A DNA stretch of 64,000 nucleotides from Berberis thunbergii (GCA_003290165.1 QNQO01000224.1:744001-808000); one strand, 5' to 3'. Shown: positions 22,288 to 35,755, numbered from the stretch's first letter. Translations and numbers: made by a program. The notes: a model not told the origin generated them from the sequence alone.

Positions 22288-22428
22288 TGTTAAAGAAAGA
22301 AAAGTCAAAATAGAATAGAAGTTTTAGGTTTCTTATCTCTACAAGGTTAGGTCAGAGTTAACTTTATAAGTTTGTATTCAGTCAATGAAAAACACAACAT
22401 AATAATATTTTCAATACAATTCTTTTCA
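22288..22428 (+). repeat. Copia 5' LTR, with internal deletion
   Basis: 141 bp, ending caatacaattcttttca. It matches the 3' LTR except for a gap of roughly 50 bp after its first bases (tgttaaa), so the 193-bp 3' copy is closer to the original length. Confidence 0.88.
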
Positions 22429-22440
22429 TGGTATCAGAGC
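22429..22440 (+). other. Primer-binding site, initiator Met tRNA
   Basis: tggtatcagagc directly abuts the 5' LTR, the classic complement of the 3' end of plant initiator methionine tRNA used to prime minus-strand synthesis. Confidence 0.95.
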
Positions 22441-22639
22441 AAAATTCTCTGAAACTAAACCCTAGCCACATAACGACTGAATCAACCGCAAAACAATCAT
22501 CAACCACAATCATCATCAGATTGTCAGCAACAATCATCAACCAGATTCAAGAAATTTGTAAAAACCATCATCGTTAGTTCTCCAATCGCACGCCACCCCA
22601 GAACACTCTTCATCCTCCTCAAAACAATCTGAAGTTCAT

Positions 22640-23360
22640 CCTCAAAATTCATTTGAAGAAAGAACACATTATCATCAGGTCGAAAAGGAGAGGAAGAGGA
22701 GAAGCAATGACACCTCAACCTCATCATCTCCAAACAGAGACCCCACATTCGATTTGGCCGGGTTCGAACTCAGACCGTCCCGTTCCAACTCACCTAGGGT
22801 TCCTCGATCCGCAACTCTCCTCGACCACGAACTCATCACTGAAGAAAACATCACCACTACTGAGTTTGACGCCATTGGAATCTCCTCACTCGACTTCTAC
22901 AACAACCTTAGAAGTTACCCTCACAATATCAAACAATAGTGTTGGGAAAAGGCAGAGAAGATCAAAGGGAAAGACCCAGAACGCTGGAGGAAGGACTACC
23001 TCGTGAAGAATATCTCGTGAAAAAATACCTTTCAGGCGGAAGAAAGGAACGAGGAGCGGAGCTGCGCGGCAGATAACGTGTCTTCACCCTCCTGTGAATT
23101 CCATCCCTCCCTCTCAGGCGTACTCCTTTTGTTGCAGTAAATCTTGCACAAACCACCAGGTTTCAGAAACAGTGATTGTTGAAGACTAGAGATGAAGGTC
23201 TGCTTAGGATTATATTTTACCCCATTTCATAGCAGCAGGGTTGATCTCTTTTAAAGAACCAGAAGAATACCCTGTTTTAAGAAGAAGAAAAAACACTATT
23301 TGGATCCAAAGTTCAGATCCACCAATATACCACGTAGTCACTGCCAACATGGTCGACAAT
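22640..23360 (+). pseudogene. Unrecognised coding-like insert where gag should be
   Basis: Where copia gag is expected, the best frame gives DLAGFELRPSRSNSPRVPRS, ATLLDHELITEENITTTEFD and, after a stop, KIKGKDPERWRKDYLVKNIS. It shows neither the CCHC knuckle nor other copia gag features. It could be a diverged gag or transduced host coding sequence; the parent was not recognised. Confidence 0.35.
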
Positions 23361-23429
23361 ACAAGCAGTGGTTTCAACACCACCACATCACCATACAACA
23401 AGTCCAAGGCTCACAATTGTTAATGACCT

Positions 23430-26400
23430 TTCTATTACAAAATTGACAGGTAAAGTACTCACTCTCAAATCTCATGGCTTTCGTTCATCTTGGATCATTG
23501 ATAGTGGCGTCACTGTTCATATAGTTCATAACCATTATTTACTCATCTCTTCAAAACCCGTCCACAATCGAACAGTTGAGCTTCCTGATGGTACACTTGT
23601 CGTTGTTAAACACATTGGCACAATGGATTTCTCTTCTGTTTTTACCTTGCATGATGTTCTTTGTGTTCCCTATTTTAATCTTAATTTAATTTCCATTAGC
23701 AAACTCACAAAACATTATCTTTTTCTCACAATTGTTCTCAACAATTCTTGTTTGATACAGGACTTTTATTTGGAGAAGATGATTGGGACAACAACTGAGC
23801 TTGATGGTTTGTACTACCTAGATGGCACCACCACCACAACTTCCACCACTTGTCACATCACTCAAGACAACAACCATGTGTTATGGCACAACCGCCTAGG
23901 TCACATTTCAGACAAAATTCTTCATCTTCTTCCTGTCTCTTTTCGCGATGTTAGTACTTGTGTTTCCAATAAATGTGTTACTTGTCCTTTGGCCAAACAA
24001 ACTAGAAGTAAATTTCCTTCATCCCATTTTCGAGTACTACTCATTTTTCCTTATTACATGTTGACATTTGGGGAGGATACCACGTTGCTTCCCTTTATAG
24101 AGCACGTTATTTTCTCACTATTGTTGATGATTATACATGATGTACTTGAATTTATCCTATGAAACACAAATCTGACACATGCACACTCTTAATTTCATTA
24201 ATTAATTATGTTGAAAATCAATTTTCTTCCAAAATTCAAACCATTCGCAGTGATAATGGACTTGAATTTTCCTCATTGAATTTTATGCTTCAAAAGGCAT
24301 TACCCATCAAATTTCTTGTGTCTCTATGCCCCAACAAAATGAGATGGCAGAACGCAAACATAGACATCTTTTGAATGTCATTCATGCTCTTTTGTTTCAA
24401 ACACATCTCCCTAAACATTTTTGGGGAGAAGCAATTTTCACCGCTACTTATCTCATTAATCGCACACCGTCCTTTGTTCTTAAAGGCAAAACACATTTTG
24501 AACTTCTCTTTAACAAACCACCCAACTACTTTCACCTTCGAGTTTTGGTTGTCTATGTTTCACTTCCACACATGCCCAACGTCCTAGCAAATTTGATGCT
24601 CGTTCTAGTCAATGTGTCTTTCTTGGACACCCTCACGGACAAAAAAGATACAAAGTCTATGATCTCACTCACAAAAATATCATTGTTTCTCGTAACGTCA
24701 TATTTCATGTGGAGACTTTTCCTTATTTTTCTGACAAAATGCACAATCACTTCACTGATCGATCCGACACACTTCCCCGACCGGTCGTTCATGCTCCGTT
24801 TTTTTATCCTCCAACAGTGTTTTTCTCTGAACAGTCGAACCACACCCACCGACTGGTCACCCAATCCGATGTCTCGATCACCGACCGAGGGGAAACCCAG
24901 GAAACCCAACCCCAAGCGGTACCCCCTGCCCCTATTCCACCCTTAGAAGACCTCTCTCTCCCACCTCACACCTCCACTCATGCCACCCATGAACCATCTT
25001 ATCTTCAACAATATCATTTTGATGCTTGATTGCATTCCCGATCGTCTCATTCATCTACTTCGAACGTTAAGCCTTCTACAGGTATTGTTTACCCCCTTTC
25101 TGATTTTCTTTCCTATGACCATTTATCCACCTCTCACAAGGCTTACACCACTTCCCTTTCTTTGGTCAAACCCACCAGTTTTATGCAGGCTATGCAAGAT
25201 CCAAAGTGGCGTCAAACCATGAGAAGTAAGATTGATGTTCTAGAAACCAATAACACTTAGAATTTACAGCCTTTTCCTTCTAGCAAGCATCTGGTTGGTT
25301 GTAGATGGGTATATAAGATCAAACTTAAATCATATGGTAGTGTTGAGTGCTACAAAACCCATCTTGTGGCTAAAAGATATAATCAAGTTGAAAGTATTGA
25401 TTACAAAAATACCTTTGCTCACGTTGCTAAATTGACTACTGTTCGTATTCTTCTTGCTCTTGCAGCCACACAGGGTTGGCATTTATGACAACTTGATGTT
25501 AACAATGTTTTTCTTTATGGTGATCTTTTTTAGGATGTGTACATGAGTCTTCCTTTTGGATTCGGCCGAAATGGGGAGACTCGAGTATGCAAGTTGAACA
25601 AGTCCTTATATGGTTTCAAACAAGCCTCGAGACAATGGTTCCTTAAGTTATCCTCTGCTCTCATATCAGCAAGCTACAATCAGTCTAAGGCTGATTACTC
25701 ATTATTTGTCCGATCCAAGGGTAACAACTTTACTGCAATTCTCGTATATGTTGATGTAATATTGGCAGGTAATGATCTCCAATACATTGAAGAAACAAAG
25801 AAATTTCTGGCTGCAAAGTTCAAACTCAAAGATTTAGGAAAATTAAAATATTTCCTTGTCATTGAAGTAGTGAGGTCATCAAAATGGATTGTTTTATCTC
25901 AACGAAAATATGCACTTGAAATATTGGAGGACACAGGGTATCTTGGAGCAAGCCTTCACGTTATCCTATGGATCAAAACTTGGTGCTCACACAGGATGAT
26001 GGAGACTTATTACCAAATCCCACAACATACCGCAGACTTGTTGGAAGGTTGATATACTAAACGATCACGAGATCAGATTTGGTTTATTCAGTACATGTCC
26101 TAAGCCAGTTTATGGACAAGCCCAAAATACCACATTTGAATGTTGCTCAAGGTCTTGAGGTATATCAAGGATTCACCAGGACATGGTATTTTTTTTCTCT
26201 TCCACCAGCTCATTACAGTTGAAAGTTTATTGTGATGCAGATTGGGCTAGATGTAGAGATACTAGGAGATCCATTACAAGTTATTGTGTCATGCTTGGCG
26301 ATTCACCAATTTCTTGAAAAGCTAAGAAACAAACTACAGTGGCAGGATCTGCAACTGAAGCAGAATATATGGCCATGGCTTCTACATGTTGTGAGTTCAC

Positions 26401-26640
26401 CTGAATGAGGTACATTCTTAATGATTTGCACACTAATCATCCTCAGGCAGGTCTCTTGTTTTGTGACAACAAGGTTGCACTTCATATTGCATCTAATCCG
26501 ATTTTTCATGAGCGAACGAAGCATATAGAGATTGATTATCATTTTATTAGAGAAAATATACAATAGGATATTATTTAGACTGAGCATGTTGGAACACTAC
26601 ATCAACGGGCAGATTTGTTCACTAAAGGTTTGAGCACTTA
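23430..26640 (+). pseudogene. Copia pol remnant (protease to RNase H)
   Basis: Protease: WIIDSGVTVHI (D-S-G kept), LHDVLCVPYFNLNLISISKL. GAG-pre-integrase and zinc finger: LWHNRLGHISD, CVTCPLAKQTRSKF. Integrase pieces: [49 protein letters not shown]. Reverse transcriptase from about 25290: QLDVNNVFLYGDLF, KSLYGFKQASRQWF and the catalytic box VYVDVILAG, in which the second Asp of YVDD is Val. RNase [16 protein letters not shown] near 26230 and [12 protein letters not shown]. Stops at 25261, 25486, 25531 and 26400 and several frameshifts make it inactive. Confidence 0.9.
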
Positions 26641-26703
26641 TCAATTTGATAATCTTCTTAGCAAGTTGGGTATTACAAACATACACTTCAACTTGAGGAG
26701 AAG

Positions 26704-26896
26704 TGTTAAAAAAGGAAGTCTACCTATATTACAGGATAGGAAAGTGTTACAGAATAGAATATGTTAGGAAAGTCAAAATAAAATAAAAGTTATAGGTTTC
26801 TTATCTCCACAAGATTAGGTCAAAATTAACTTTATAAACTTGTATTCAGTTAGAGAAAAATACAACATAATAATATTTTCAATACAATTCTTTTCA
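26704..26896 (+). repeat. Copia 3' LTR
   Basis: 193 bp from tgttaaaaaaggaagtc to acaattcttttca, followed by the aatat duplication. It retains the segment missing from the 5' LTR. Confidence 0.88.
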
Positions 26897-26901
26897 AATA
26901 T

Positions 26902-27506
26902 TGAGGTTTTGTTTTTCAGTGCACAGAGGAAAACCTTGCGTTGACTGGTGAACAGGAGAATAATAAGATAATGCAGAAACTGCCCTCCCCCCCCCCCCCC
27001 CAAATCTAGGATGTGTTAAAAAATAACCCGTTTATGCAGGTTGGCCTATCGGAACTGCCGGCACTTTTCTGATTATTAACTCAACATGGAAATTTCAAAG
27101 GAAATTAGGGGTACTAATCAGCTTTAAAGTGTGAATCTAAGAAGACATTGCCCCATGCTTTGGTGGATATTTATGTTGCTCAAACGGGACTCAAAGAATG
27201 TGATCTTCTTGAGCTACCTCGTTTTCCCTTCATTTTTCTTTCTTTCTTGTATTTTTGTGTAGAGCACCATTTTATGCAGTGATGCTCGTCGTGGTGATGA
27301 GCTCAGTGAGGTGCGCCGCTCTTTGCTGTTGCAGTTGTCGTTTCCATTGCCATTTGCCTGAAATAGGAGCTTCTTTGTTCTATTTGCCATTTTTTTGACA
27401 TGAGATCATTCTATGGTGGAGAAAGGACAATTGGAGTGGTTGAGGAAACATACTTCACTGATAAAAGATTTGATATGGCTACTCTTCTTAGTTATGATGT
27501 TTAATT
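26902..27506. other. No recognised gene; C homopolymer
   Basis: A run of 14 or more C (about 26987-27001) is the only distinctive feature. Short frames only. Confidence 0.4.
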
Positions 27507-28128
27507 TGGTAGCATCTTAAAGAAAATTTCCATGTGTATTTGTGCAATTCCTTTCCTAATGTACAAAGATTTGAGTTAAATGTAATCACCTCGCATAAAA
27601 TTTCAGATGTGTGTTGTGAACATATATATAGATGGTTGTGGAATGTGCTTGCATAAGTTTTCAGATGTGCATTTACTAGTCAGCTAAATTAGATGCAATA
27701 ATATACTGTTTCACATTCTGAGACAAACTTGGATAGGAAACGGAACAGGCAAATCAGGTCTAACATTCAATTGCAGTTCAAGAGAGGGTTCATCAAGGCC
27801 TTCAAAATATATTAAGTGCAATTGTTATCAGAGTTCATTAGGTAGCATAATAAAGAAAATTTATGTGTTGTGCTCATTTCCTAATGTGTGTGCTTTGTGG
27901 AAGCATTCAAATTTGATTTGAGTGAAATGTAATCACCTCGCATAGAATTTCAGATGTGTGTTGTGAACATGTCTATAGATGCTTGTGGAATGTGTTTGCA
28001 AAAATTTTCAGACGAGTATTTACTATTCAGCTAAATTGGATGCTATAATATACTGTTTCAAACTCTGAGACAAAATAGGATAGGAAACGGGACAGACAAA
28101 TCAGGTCTAACATTCAGTTGCAGTTGAA
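27507..28128. repeat. Tandem duplication, about 340-bp period
   Basis: Copies at about 27507-27775 and 27838-28128 share aaatgtaatcacctcgcat, atttcagatgtgtgttgtga, ataatatactgtttca and ggcaaatcaggtctaacatt-type words. The copies differ at many sites, so the duplication is old. No coding potential was recognised. Confidence 0.85.
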
Positions 28129-28302
28129 TAGTTGGAATTTACGATGCATAACAACCAAATTTTGATACTCCTGTATCATAACTCCGCTTTAGTTTGCATA
28201 TGGAATGGATTTAAATTTTGCGGAAGTTGAATGTGAGTGTCTCGATGGGGGCAGGTAGAAGATATTGATTGAACTTATAAATGATGAATATTACAATACA
28301 CC

Positions 28303-28400
28303 AAGTGGTTCTACTACAAGCTCTAACACCAATACTTATTTATATTATCAGTGTGGCTCTACTACAAGCTCTTACACCAATACTTATTTATATTAACAGT
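28303..28400. repeat. Two-copy 48-bp tandem duplication
   Basis: The unit g-ttctactacaagctct-acaccaatacttatttatatta-cagtgt occurs twice in a row with three or four differences. Confidence 0.8.
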
Positions 28401-28644
28401 GTTGTTCTGCTAAGCTTACTAAGAAAAGTTTCGCCATCAGAACCATTTTACATATGTTGTGTCACTCCCCAGTCATTATCCCACCAAAAAGACATTTTGA
28501 GTCTCGACATATTTGCCAAACCAAACTGCCATACAAAAACATTTTGAAAATGGCGTTAGGCTGAAAAACTAGGGTCTTCCATAATGGCATTTCTTCTCAC
28601 CAAGTATAGTCATTTCTTCTCACTGGCTCACCCATTTACTTCAG

Positions 28645-29947
28645 CTAGTATATAGCAAAATTGTTCCTCCAGCACATCTATAAACTACATGGTCTGCCAA
28701 TGTCCATAGTCAGTGATCGAGACAAGGTTTTTCTCAGCTCTTTTTGGCAAGATTTATTCAAAGCATTGGTCACAACTCTCAACTTGAGCTCCGCTTACCA
28801 TCCCCAAACTGATGGACAAACGAAGCGTACAAATGCTTGTTTGGAAACATACCTACGATGTATGACAAGTGAGACACCTTCTCAGTGGACCAAGTGGTTG
28901 TATTTGGCAGAGTACTGGTTCAATACATCATACCACTCCAGTTTATAAACTTCTCCTTTTCAGGCACTGTATGGGTACACCCCACCATTGATGGCTCTAC
29001 CTCCCTTAATCCATACAACCATTTGATGTTCAGAACTACCTCACCGAGAAAGACCACATGCTCTCTATTATCAAGGAAAAGCTCCATCGAGCTCAAGAGC
29101 GCATGAAGTCTTATGCAATGAAACAGAGCTAAGCGTGAGTTCACTGTAGGAGACTGGGTATACCTTCGTTTCCAGCCTTATCGCCAAACTTCAGTGAGCA
29201 TCCACCGCAACCTGAAGTTATCTTCTCGCTTCTATGGTCCATTTTAGGTCATTAGACGCATAGGTGCTATAGCTTACAAGTTGGATTTACCACCTCAATC
29301 GAGGATCCACAATGTGTTCCATGTATCTCAATTGAAAGAAGAAATTAGGGGCATCCACTATTCCCACCCCCTACTGCCTCTGATCGATCACTCAGGGAAC
29401 TTCAGGGCTGCACCAACAACCATCTTAGGCCGCAGGCTGGTCCCTCGACACAATAAAGCCATAACACAGGTGCTAGTTTAGTGGTCAAATTCCTCACAAA
29501 AAGATGCTACATGGGAAGATTGGCAACACATCCAGCCATGTTCCCCTCCTTTAATCCTTGAGGACAAGGATTTGTCTTAAGAGGAGGGCATTGTCACGAC
29601 CCCAAAAGCAACCAGGACTGAATTGGGGCTGAGAAAAGGGCGCCAATTTCAAATTTAAAAATTTTAGACAGGGATAGTGTAGTAAATCCCATATAGTTAG
29701 TTACAATTAGATGGCGCATAGCCAAACACGTGTAAGCCTATTATTGGCTAGTTTGAAATTTTGTTTGCTGAACTGTTATAAATTGAGAAGAAGTTGTAAT
29801 AGAAAAGATCAGAGAAGAATTTCTGATTTAGGCTTTTCTGTGTGAGATCACCATAAGAGAGGTTCTTCATTTCTAATTGTTCAATCCCATCCACTATTTT
29901 CCCATCTTTTTGTGCTTATTTTCAGAGTTACAGTCACGCTTGTGACA
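28645..29947 (+). mobile_element. 5'-truncated Ty3/gypsy chromovirus
   Basis: Only the 3' third survives: the integrase core from IVSDRDKVFLSSFWQDLF with HPQTDGQTKRTNACLETYL, then the GPY-like tail (GDWVYLRFQPYRQTSVSIHR, SSRFYGPF), FHVSQLK, and a chromodomain-like end (ATWEDW), followed by the 3' LTR. It is clearly related to the end of the element at 31550-49526 but has a different LTR. Stops at 28946, 29130 and 29248 and a frame change near 29020 disable it. The 5' border near 28645 is abrupt, with no 5' LTR in the window. Confidence 0.9.
29592..29947 (+). repeat. Chromovirus 3' LTR
   Basis: 356 bp from tgtcacgaccccaaaag to cacgcttgtgaca, preceded by the purine-rich ttaagaggagggca. It shares ends and a few blocks (gagaggtt, cacgtgtaagc) with the LTRs at 31550 and 49113 but is otherwise diverged. 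Confidence 0.9.
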
Positions 29948-29959
29948 CCTGCATCCTAC

Positions 29960-31549
29960 AGTCATGAACTCTATCTAACCAAAGAAACGAAATGTTTCCA
30001 TCTCCGCATTGACATCAAAGTGCAAACTTTCTTCTCTCTCTGCTTTCTTGGCACTTGGTGTCCTCTTGATCCTTTGAAGCTCCTCTAGCATAACCTTCTC
30101 AACTTCATCAATGGAGTTCACTAACCTCTTATGTGGTGTAATGAATCCAGCTTCTTCACTAATGAGATTGTCAAGTCGAGTCTTGGGCAGATTCTGTAGA
30201 CCCTTTGGGCAGAACTTTTTTGCTATAATAGCTGGACTTGGGGTGGTCAAAGAGTTTTCATGCTCGAGTGGAGCATCAACAGTGGACAGGTCAGGCACAG
30301 GAACCCCCAATTCCTCTAGTGTAAGGCTGGCAAGTCGATGGTGTTCAGTGTCTGCTAATCGAGCTATTCTTCTGTCAATAGCCTTTAAAAAGGGGGAAAA
30401 GAGCAATTTAATTGGATTCATTCTGGAAATGAAACATATCAAGCAATATGCATAGCAATCCAAACCTTACAACATTCACACAATTCAGTTCCATTTAAAG
30501 TATTATCTAAAATTAGACGAAAATGCACCAACATTTACATCAACCTTTCAATTCATCAAACAGACTACAAAGAAATGAGCCTGAATTCAAAGTACAGTTT
30601 ATCACTAACCTAATTTCCACCTCTAGCAAACACACTTGTTACAAATTTTCATACTAGAAATCAAACAAAATGATCCTAATTAACCTAGTTCATGACTTGA
30701 ATCTTCCCATTAGGACTAAGATTGAATAACCCCATTTCAGTTTTAAGTCCATAAAATCAATCAAATAAAACCTTTTAACTTAATCAAAAGTGGAAAAGAA
30801 CTTGGCAAGCAAGTTATGGCAATGCACCTAAACAGGTGAATCTTACATTATGTCACAAATCACTATCAAAATTAAATCAAAAGCCACTATGTAAAAACAA
30901 AAAAAAGGAGCAAAATGTGACAGAAATCAGACAAATAGTACCTTGGTTTGCACTGCAACCAATCCATCCTGGCTTTCAAATTGAATCAGAAGCCTGATTT
31001 CTCACCAAGGATAAACTAGCAGACATTGACAACCATTTCATCCAAAAATCATACCCATTTGATGACTTTCAAAGACTCCACCTAAAAATCTGACCTTGAA
31101 CTCTTCATTTGGGGAAAACCACAAATCGCAAACCAAATGAAATGACCAAAAAACCCGGGTCAGGTTTGTAACTCAAATCAACCCTTCTGACCAAATGGGT
31201 TCCCCCATTTCAAGTTCAATCATAGATATCAATCCAATAAAGCAATTTAACCACCCCAATCGCAAGATCTACAAAACCCACTACTGGATCTACAAAATGA
31301 AACAAAGAAAAGATTTTCACCCTCACAACAGTTGAAACATCTTGAAGGGTCGTCTGGGGTACCAAGAAGGCAAGACAGATTTGTTGCTGCTGCTAGTCTC
31401 ACGTCTTCGCAGCCGCGAATTCTCTTGACCTCCATGACCAAGCCTTCTCTGCCTCGCCACCACAACAGGATATCGACGAACACCCATCACATCCGACCTC
31501 ATTAGCCTTGGAGATTCGAACATAACAAACCTACCCACACCACCACGAC
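29960..31549 (-). pseudogene. PYM-like: POLYCHOME-like gene, 3' part
   Basis: POLYCHOME/UVI4 proteins are plant inhibitors of the anaphase-promoting complex that restrain endoreduplication. The first-exon continuation (31549-31321) encodes GVGRFVMFESPRLMRSDVMG and LPSWYPRRPF, the family's LPxWYPRxPL motif. An intron (31320-30383, gtgaaa...ttaaag) leads to exon 2 from 30382: AIDRRIARLADTEHHRLASL, LEHENSLTTPSPAII, EEAGFITPHKRLVNSIDEVE and KRTPSAKKAERE, all in family order. One base is missing right after the WYPR motif (near 31355), and a frame slip follows KAERE so the usual LMSMR-type end lies in another frame. With the retrotransposon in exon 1 this copy cannot make the normal protein. The 5' part is at 49527-49779. 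Confidence 0.9.
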
Positions 31550-31963
31550 TATCACGTCCTCAAACAGAAAATACTGTTTTCTGGAAGCTGAAATGGAAGC
31601 GGGAAATTGAGCGCCAACTGAAGGCGCCAAATTCAAATTCAATTTGAATTAAGAAGGACAGTTAAGTCATTTGCCTTTGTTAGTTACAAATGAGGGGAGT
31701 AAAGTGAACCACGTGTAAGCTCGGGATTAGCCCATTTCAAAATTATGTTACAAGCTTTAGTATAAATATAGATGTTCTGTATTAGAGAAAACAGAGAAGA
31801 ATTTGTTTTTAGACTCTTCTGGGTTGAGTTCACCCAAAGAGAGGTTACCTCTTAGTCTGTAATTGTTGTTTCTGATCTATAATAGTTTTTCATCTTCCTT
31901 GTTTCTATTCTTGAGTACCTCCATTTATTCTCTGTTATTTGAATCCAAGTCACTAACGTGACA
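31550..31963 (+). repeat. Chromovirus 5' LTR
   Basis: 414 bp, tatcacgtcctcaaac to ctaacgtgaca. It contains a TATA-like tagtataaatatag near 31759. The first dinucleotide TA replaces the canonical TG, a G-to-A change in a terminal base needed for integration. Confidence 0.93.
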
Positions 31964-31965
31964 TT

Positions 31966-31977
31966 TGGTATCAGAGC
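31966..31977 (+). other. Primer-binding site, initiator Met tRNA
   Basis: tggtatcagagc two bases after the 5' LTR. Confidence 0.95.
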
Positions 31978-32023
31978 AGGAGTCGATCCATACACCTGGA
32001 AGTAATCCGTTACATTGGCTATT

Positions 32024-32218
32024 ATGGAGACAAGATCCAAAGACATGGAAGCCTTCATGAGGGAGTCCAGAAAAAATCAGAGTGATACATCGAATCAGGT
32101 TGAATGGTTGAAGAATGAGCTCAAGAAGCTTGCTCAAAACCAGGAAGCTCAAGAGAAACGAGTGGACACTCGCTCTGATCAGTTGTTCCAGCTTATTCAG
32201 AGCCAAATAAACACCACT
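32024..32218 (+). pseudogene. Chromovirus gag, N-terminal part
   Basis: Starts METRSKDMEAFMRESRKNQS and continues as a charged, coiled-coil-like helix (NELKKLAQNQEAQEKRVDTR). It is cut at 32218 by the CACTA element after SQINTT and resumes at 44693. This N-terminal helix before the gag core is usual for plant chromoviruses. Confidence 0.8.
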
Positions 32219-32231
32219 CACTACACCAAAA

Positions 32232-32465
32232 ATGGCCATTAGCAACGGTTTTAAACCGTGGGAGTAACCCCTTGGCACAGCTTCGAACCGTGGGCTGTAG
32301 GGGCGTCGCTAAATCCTCAATAATGGCTAAAAATCGTGGCAAGTCCTAGCCACGGTTATAAGCCGTTGCAAAGGTTTTAGCCATGGTTATAAGCCGTGGA
32401 AAGTCATGGCCACGGCTCTGAGTCGTTGCAATAGTTAGCCATGGTTTTAAGCCGTGGCAAATTTT
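32232..32465. repeat. CACTA left subterminal repeats
   Basis: About nine variants of agcc-acggtt-taagccgttgg and its complement alternate in both orientations. Confidence 0.88.
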
Positions 32466-32657
32466 TTTTTTTTGCTATCAAATGACTTTTTATTACATCT
32501 TATAAGCTTTATTTCTAGAAAATAAAAATTTTAATGTGCCAAACTTAAACGAATAGAGGCAAAGTAATGTAATTAATAAGATTATACAATTTTATCAAAT
32601 GTGCCAAACTTTGTTTCATGCTGTGCACGTTTTGTCATTTGTCAGTTGACCAGATTA

Positions 32658-33621
<964 letters not shown>

Positions 33622-35145
33622 CTGCACAATTAATTTAAACATATCAGTGTCTGCGACAATAAAGGAGGGAAATCAAATGATTCATGGGACTTGAAGAAGA
33701 TTAGATCTCTAGGTATTTAGCAATCTACAGTAATGAAGCAACCATATTTTAGACAATCTGTCATTTTAAACACTGTTTGGAATTTTCATCTTTCTTTCTC
33801 TCTCTCTCTCATGTTATATACAACCTACATGCTGAGTCTTCTTTCTTTGATCAATTAAAAAGAAGGAAAGAACTCTGCAGGTTAATTATGTTATCAGCTC
33901 ACTTTTTCAAAATTCATCCGCATATATCAATATGGAATCCCGAATCTTCTTGGTATAAAGGTTCATGTATACCTTTTCACTTTCATGAAAGTGTCACCTC
34001 ATACTGTTAATATAAGGTGCCAAAACACATTATGATATCTATATTGATGCAGTCAATAATGTATCAGATCAAAGCCAAAAGCCAAATCACAAACTTACTT
34101 TTCCTAATAATATAATGTATCTGATATATTGTAGTTTGTGAATTGATAATAATCTCAACAGAGCAAAGCCAAAAGCTGAACACAAGTTTAAAGAATTGCA
34201 ACATTTTCTTAATTTAATGCATTGCACTTACAATATAGTACAATTCAATGAAAATATTTAATTTAATGCATTGGACATGGAGTGTACGAGTACCATCAAA
34301 TTAAAATATATTCTTTAACAACATTACCTCCTAAGAAGTTTAGAAAAGTTTTCACTTTTTGTTTTGCATAGCAGTAAAACAGTTCCAGCAGATGGCACAT
34401 TGTAGTTCAACTGAAGGATTTCAAAATTAACCCTGAAGCATGGATACAAATTGTTCAACTATTTGGCAAATACTACAATAAAATTAGATCAAGAGCTTTA
34501 TCCAAGAACAGTCGTCAATAAGTTAGATAACAACAACATGGATACTAATTATCAGACACGTTGGCCAGAAACGAGACACTTTTAGTTAATGTCAAAACCC
34601 TGCATATTAACATCAAAACGACACACAAGAAAACATAACACAAGCTTGATCAATCTCTTACTGCAACACCCACACACAAAAACAAAGCAAATCAATGAAA
34701 CCCAATACAAGAAAACAACTCTTCCTATTTCAAAAACAGAACAGTAATGAAAACCATGAGTTTTGTTTGGTCTAACGCATTGAAGGTTCACCACTCAACA
34801 TGGCAGGGGGTAATAATTCCATTGATTCCAGGCAAACAGAACTTGAGAAAGCTTAAACATGCATTTGGCTATAAATAATGTCTCCAAAACAGGCCACTAA
34901 AAAAATACTTTAAAGGCATTCTAAAGCAATAGTTTTTTGGTGGGAAACCTGAGAAGAGTATCACCCTTTAGCTTTTCTAACTAACATTTACCCCTTGACA
35001 ACAGAAAGAAAATGAAAAAACTTGATATGATTAAACTGCAATAACAATAATAATAATAACATATTTGAGAAGATAAGCTAAAGCTTCAATAAATAGAAGT
35101 GCATAACATCTAAAAGTTATGCAATGGAATGGTGAATATACATAC
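33622..35145. other. CACTA interior, nothing recognised
   Basis: AT-rich DNA with a CT-rich simple tract near 33790. It may include intron sequence of the captured genes on either side. No domain was found. Confidence 0.4.
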
Positions 35146-35217
35146 AGTGTCTTAAGGTTAGGAATTTGTGACAATGTCGAAGGAATGGGACCTGTCAATT
35201 GATTGCTCGTCAAAAAC
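35146..35217 (-). pseudogene. Captured LRR exon
   Basis: A 72-nt exon with cag and gt borders encodes exactly one 24-residue plant leucine-rich repeat (TSNQLTGPIPSTLSQIPNLK). One-repeat 72-nt exons are typical of LRR receptor-kinase genes. The source gene cannot be narrowed from one repeat. Confidence 0.8.
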
Positions 35218-35496
35218 CTGAATACAAATGCAATCCTGCACTGTATATTAGGAGGCTAAAAAAATCCTACTAAAGATAAAAGAACAGAACTAAAGTAGGA
35301 CCCAACAATCGAAAACAACCTTAGGTTTAAAATCAAATAAAATACTAAGCTCTAATTCAATTAAAGATGCCACAGATGAAGTACAGGAAACTCTCATTAG
35401 GAGGCGAAAAAAAAAACAAATGTTAATGTGTGCTTCCTAAAGAAGAAATGATAACCATGCAAATCTGAACAAGAAAAATCCGAAGGCCATCATTAC

Positions 35497-35755
35497 CATG
35501 TTCCCATATTGATCTTGAGCTATCTTTCCTATATGACCCTTCATGCCTTTGACAATTTTCTTCCTTGCCTGAAACCAACAAAAAAAATCAGAAATAACCA
35601 TCTCGAATAAATCTAAAATTGCAAAGGATCCCCCTTAAGTCATTTGCAACAAACCTTAGCGCCTCCGTTTTTTATACAAAGAATACCAAGCTTTGAACCA
35701 TCTCTGGTATGGATCATTCGAACAAGCAACGGGCCTGACAGCTGGTCAACCACAT
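35497..35755 (-). pseudogene. Captured PUMILIO-24-like (Puf6/CPL family) fragment
   Basis: Two exons: 35755-35655 (VVDQLSGPLLVRMIHTRDGS, then KLGILCIKNGGAK) and 35568-35497 (ARKKIVKGMKGHIGKIAQDQ). They match the HTRDG...KKIIKGMKGH region of nucleolar pumilio homologue 24, a pre-rRNA processing factor. Consensus splice sites flank both. Only about 58 residues are present. Confidence 0.85.

Larger units (their letters stand above)
22288..26896 (+). mobile_element. Ty1/copia element, decayed but with both LTRs
   Basis: A 5-bp duplication aatat (22283-22287 and 26897-26901) brackets an element with LTRs 22288-22428 and 26704-26896, an initiator-Met primer-binding site at 22429 and a polypurine-like cttgaggagaag before the 3' LTR. 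Coding remnants run in copia order: protease, gag-pre-integrase, integrase, reverse transcriptase, RNase H. Many stops and frame changes make it inactive. It inserted about 200 bp beyond the MULE border. Confidence 0.93.
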
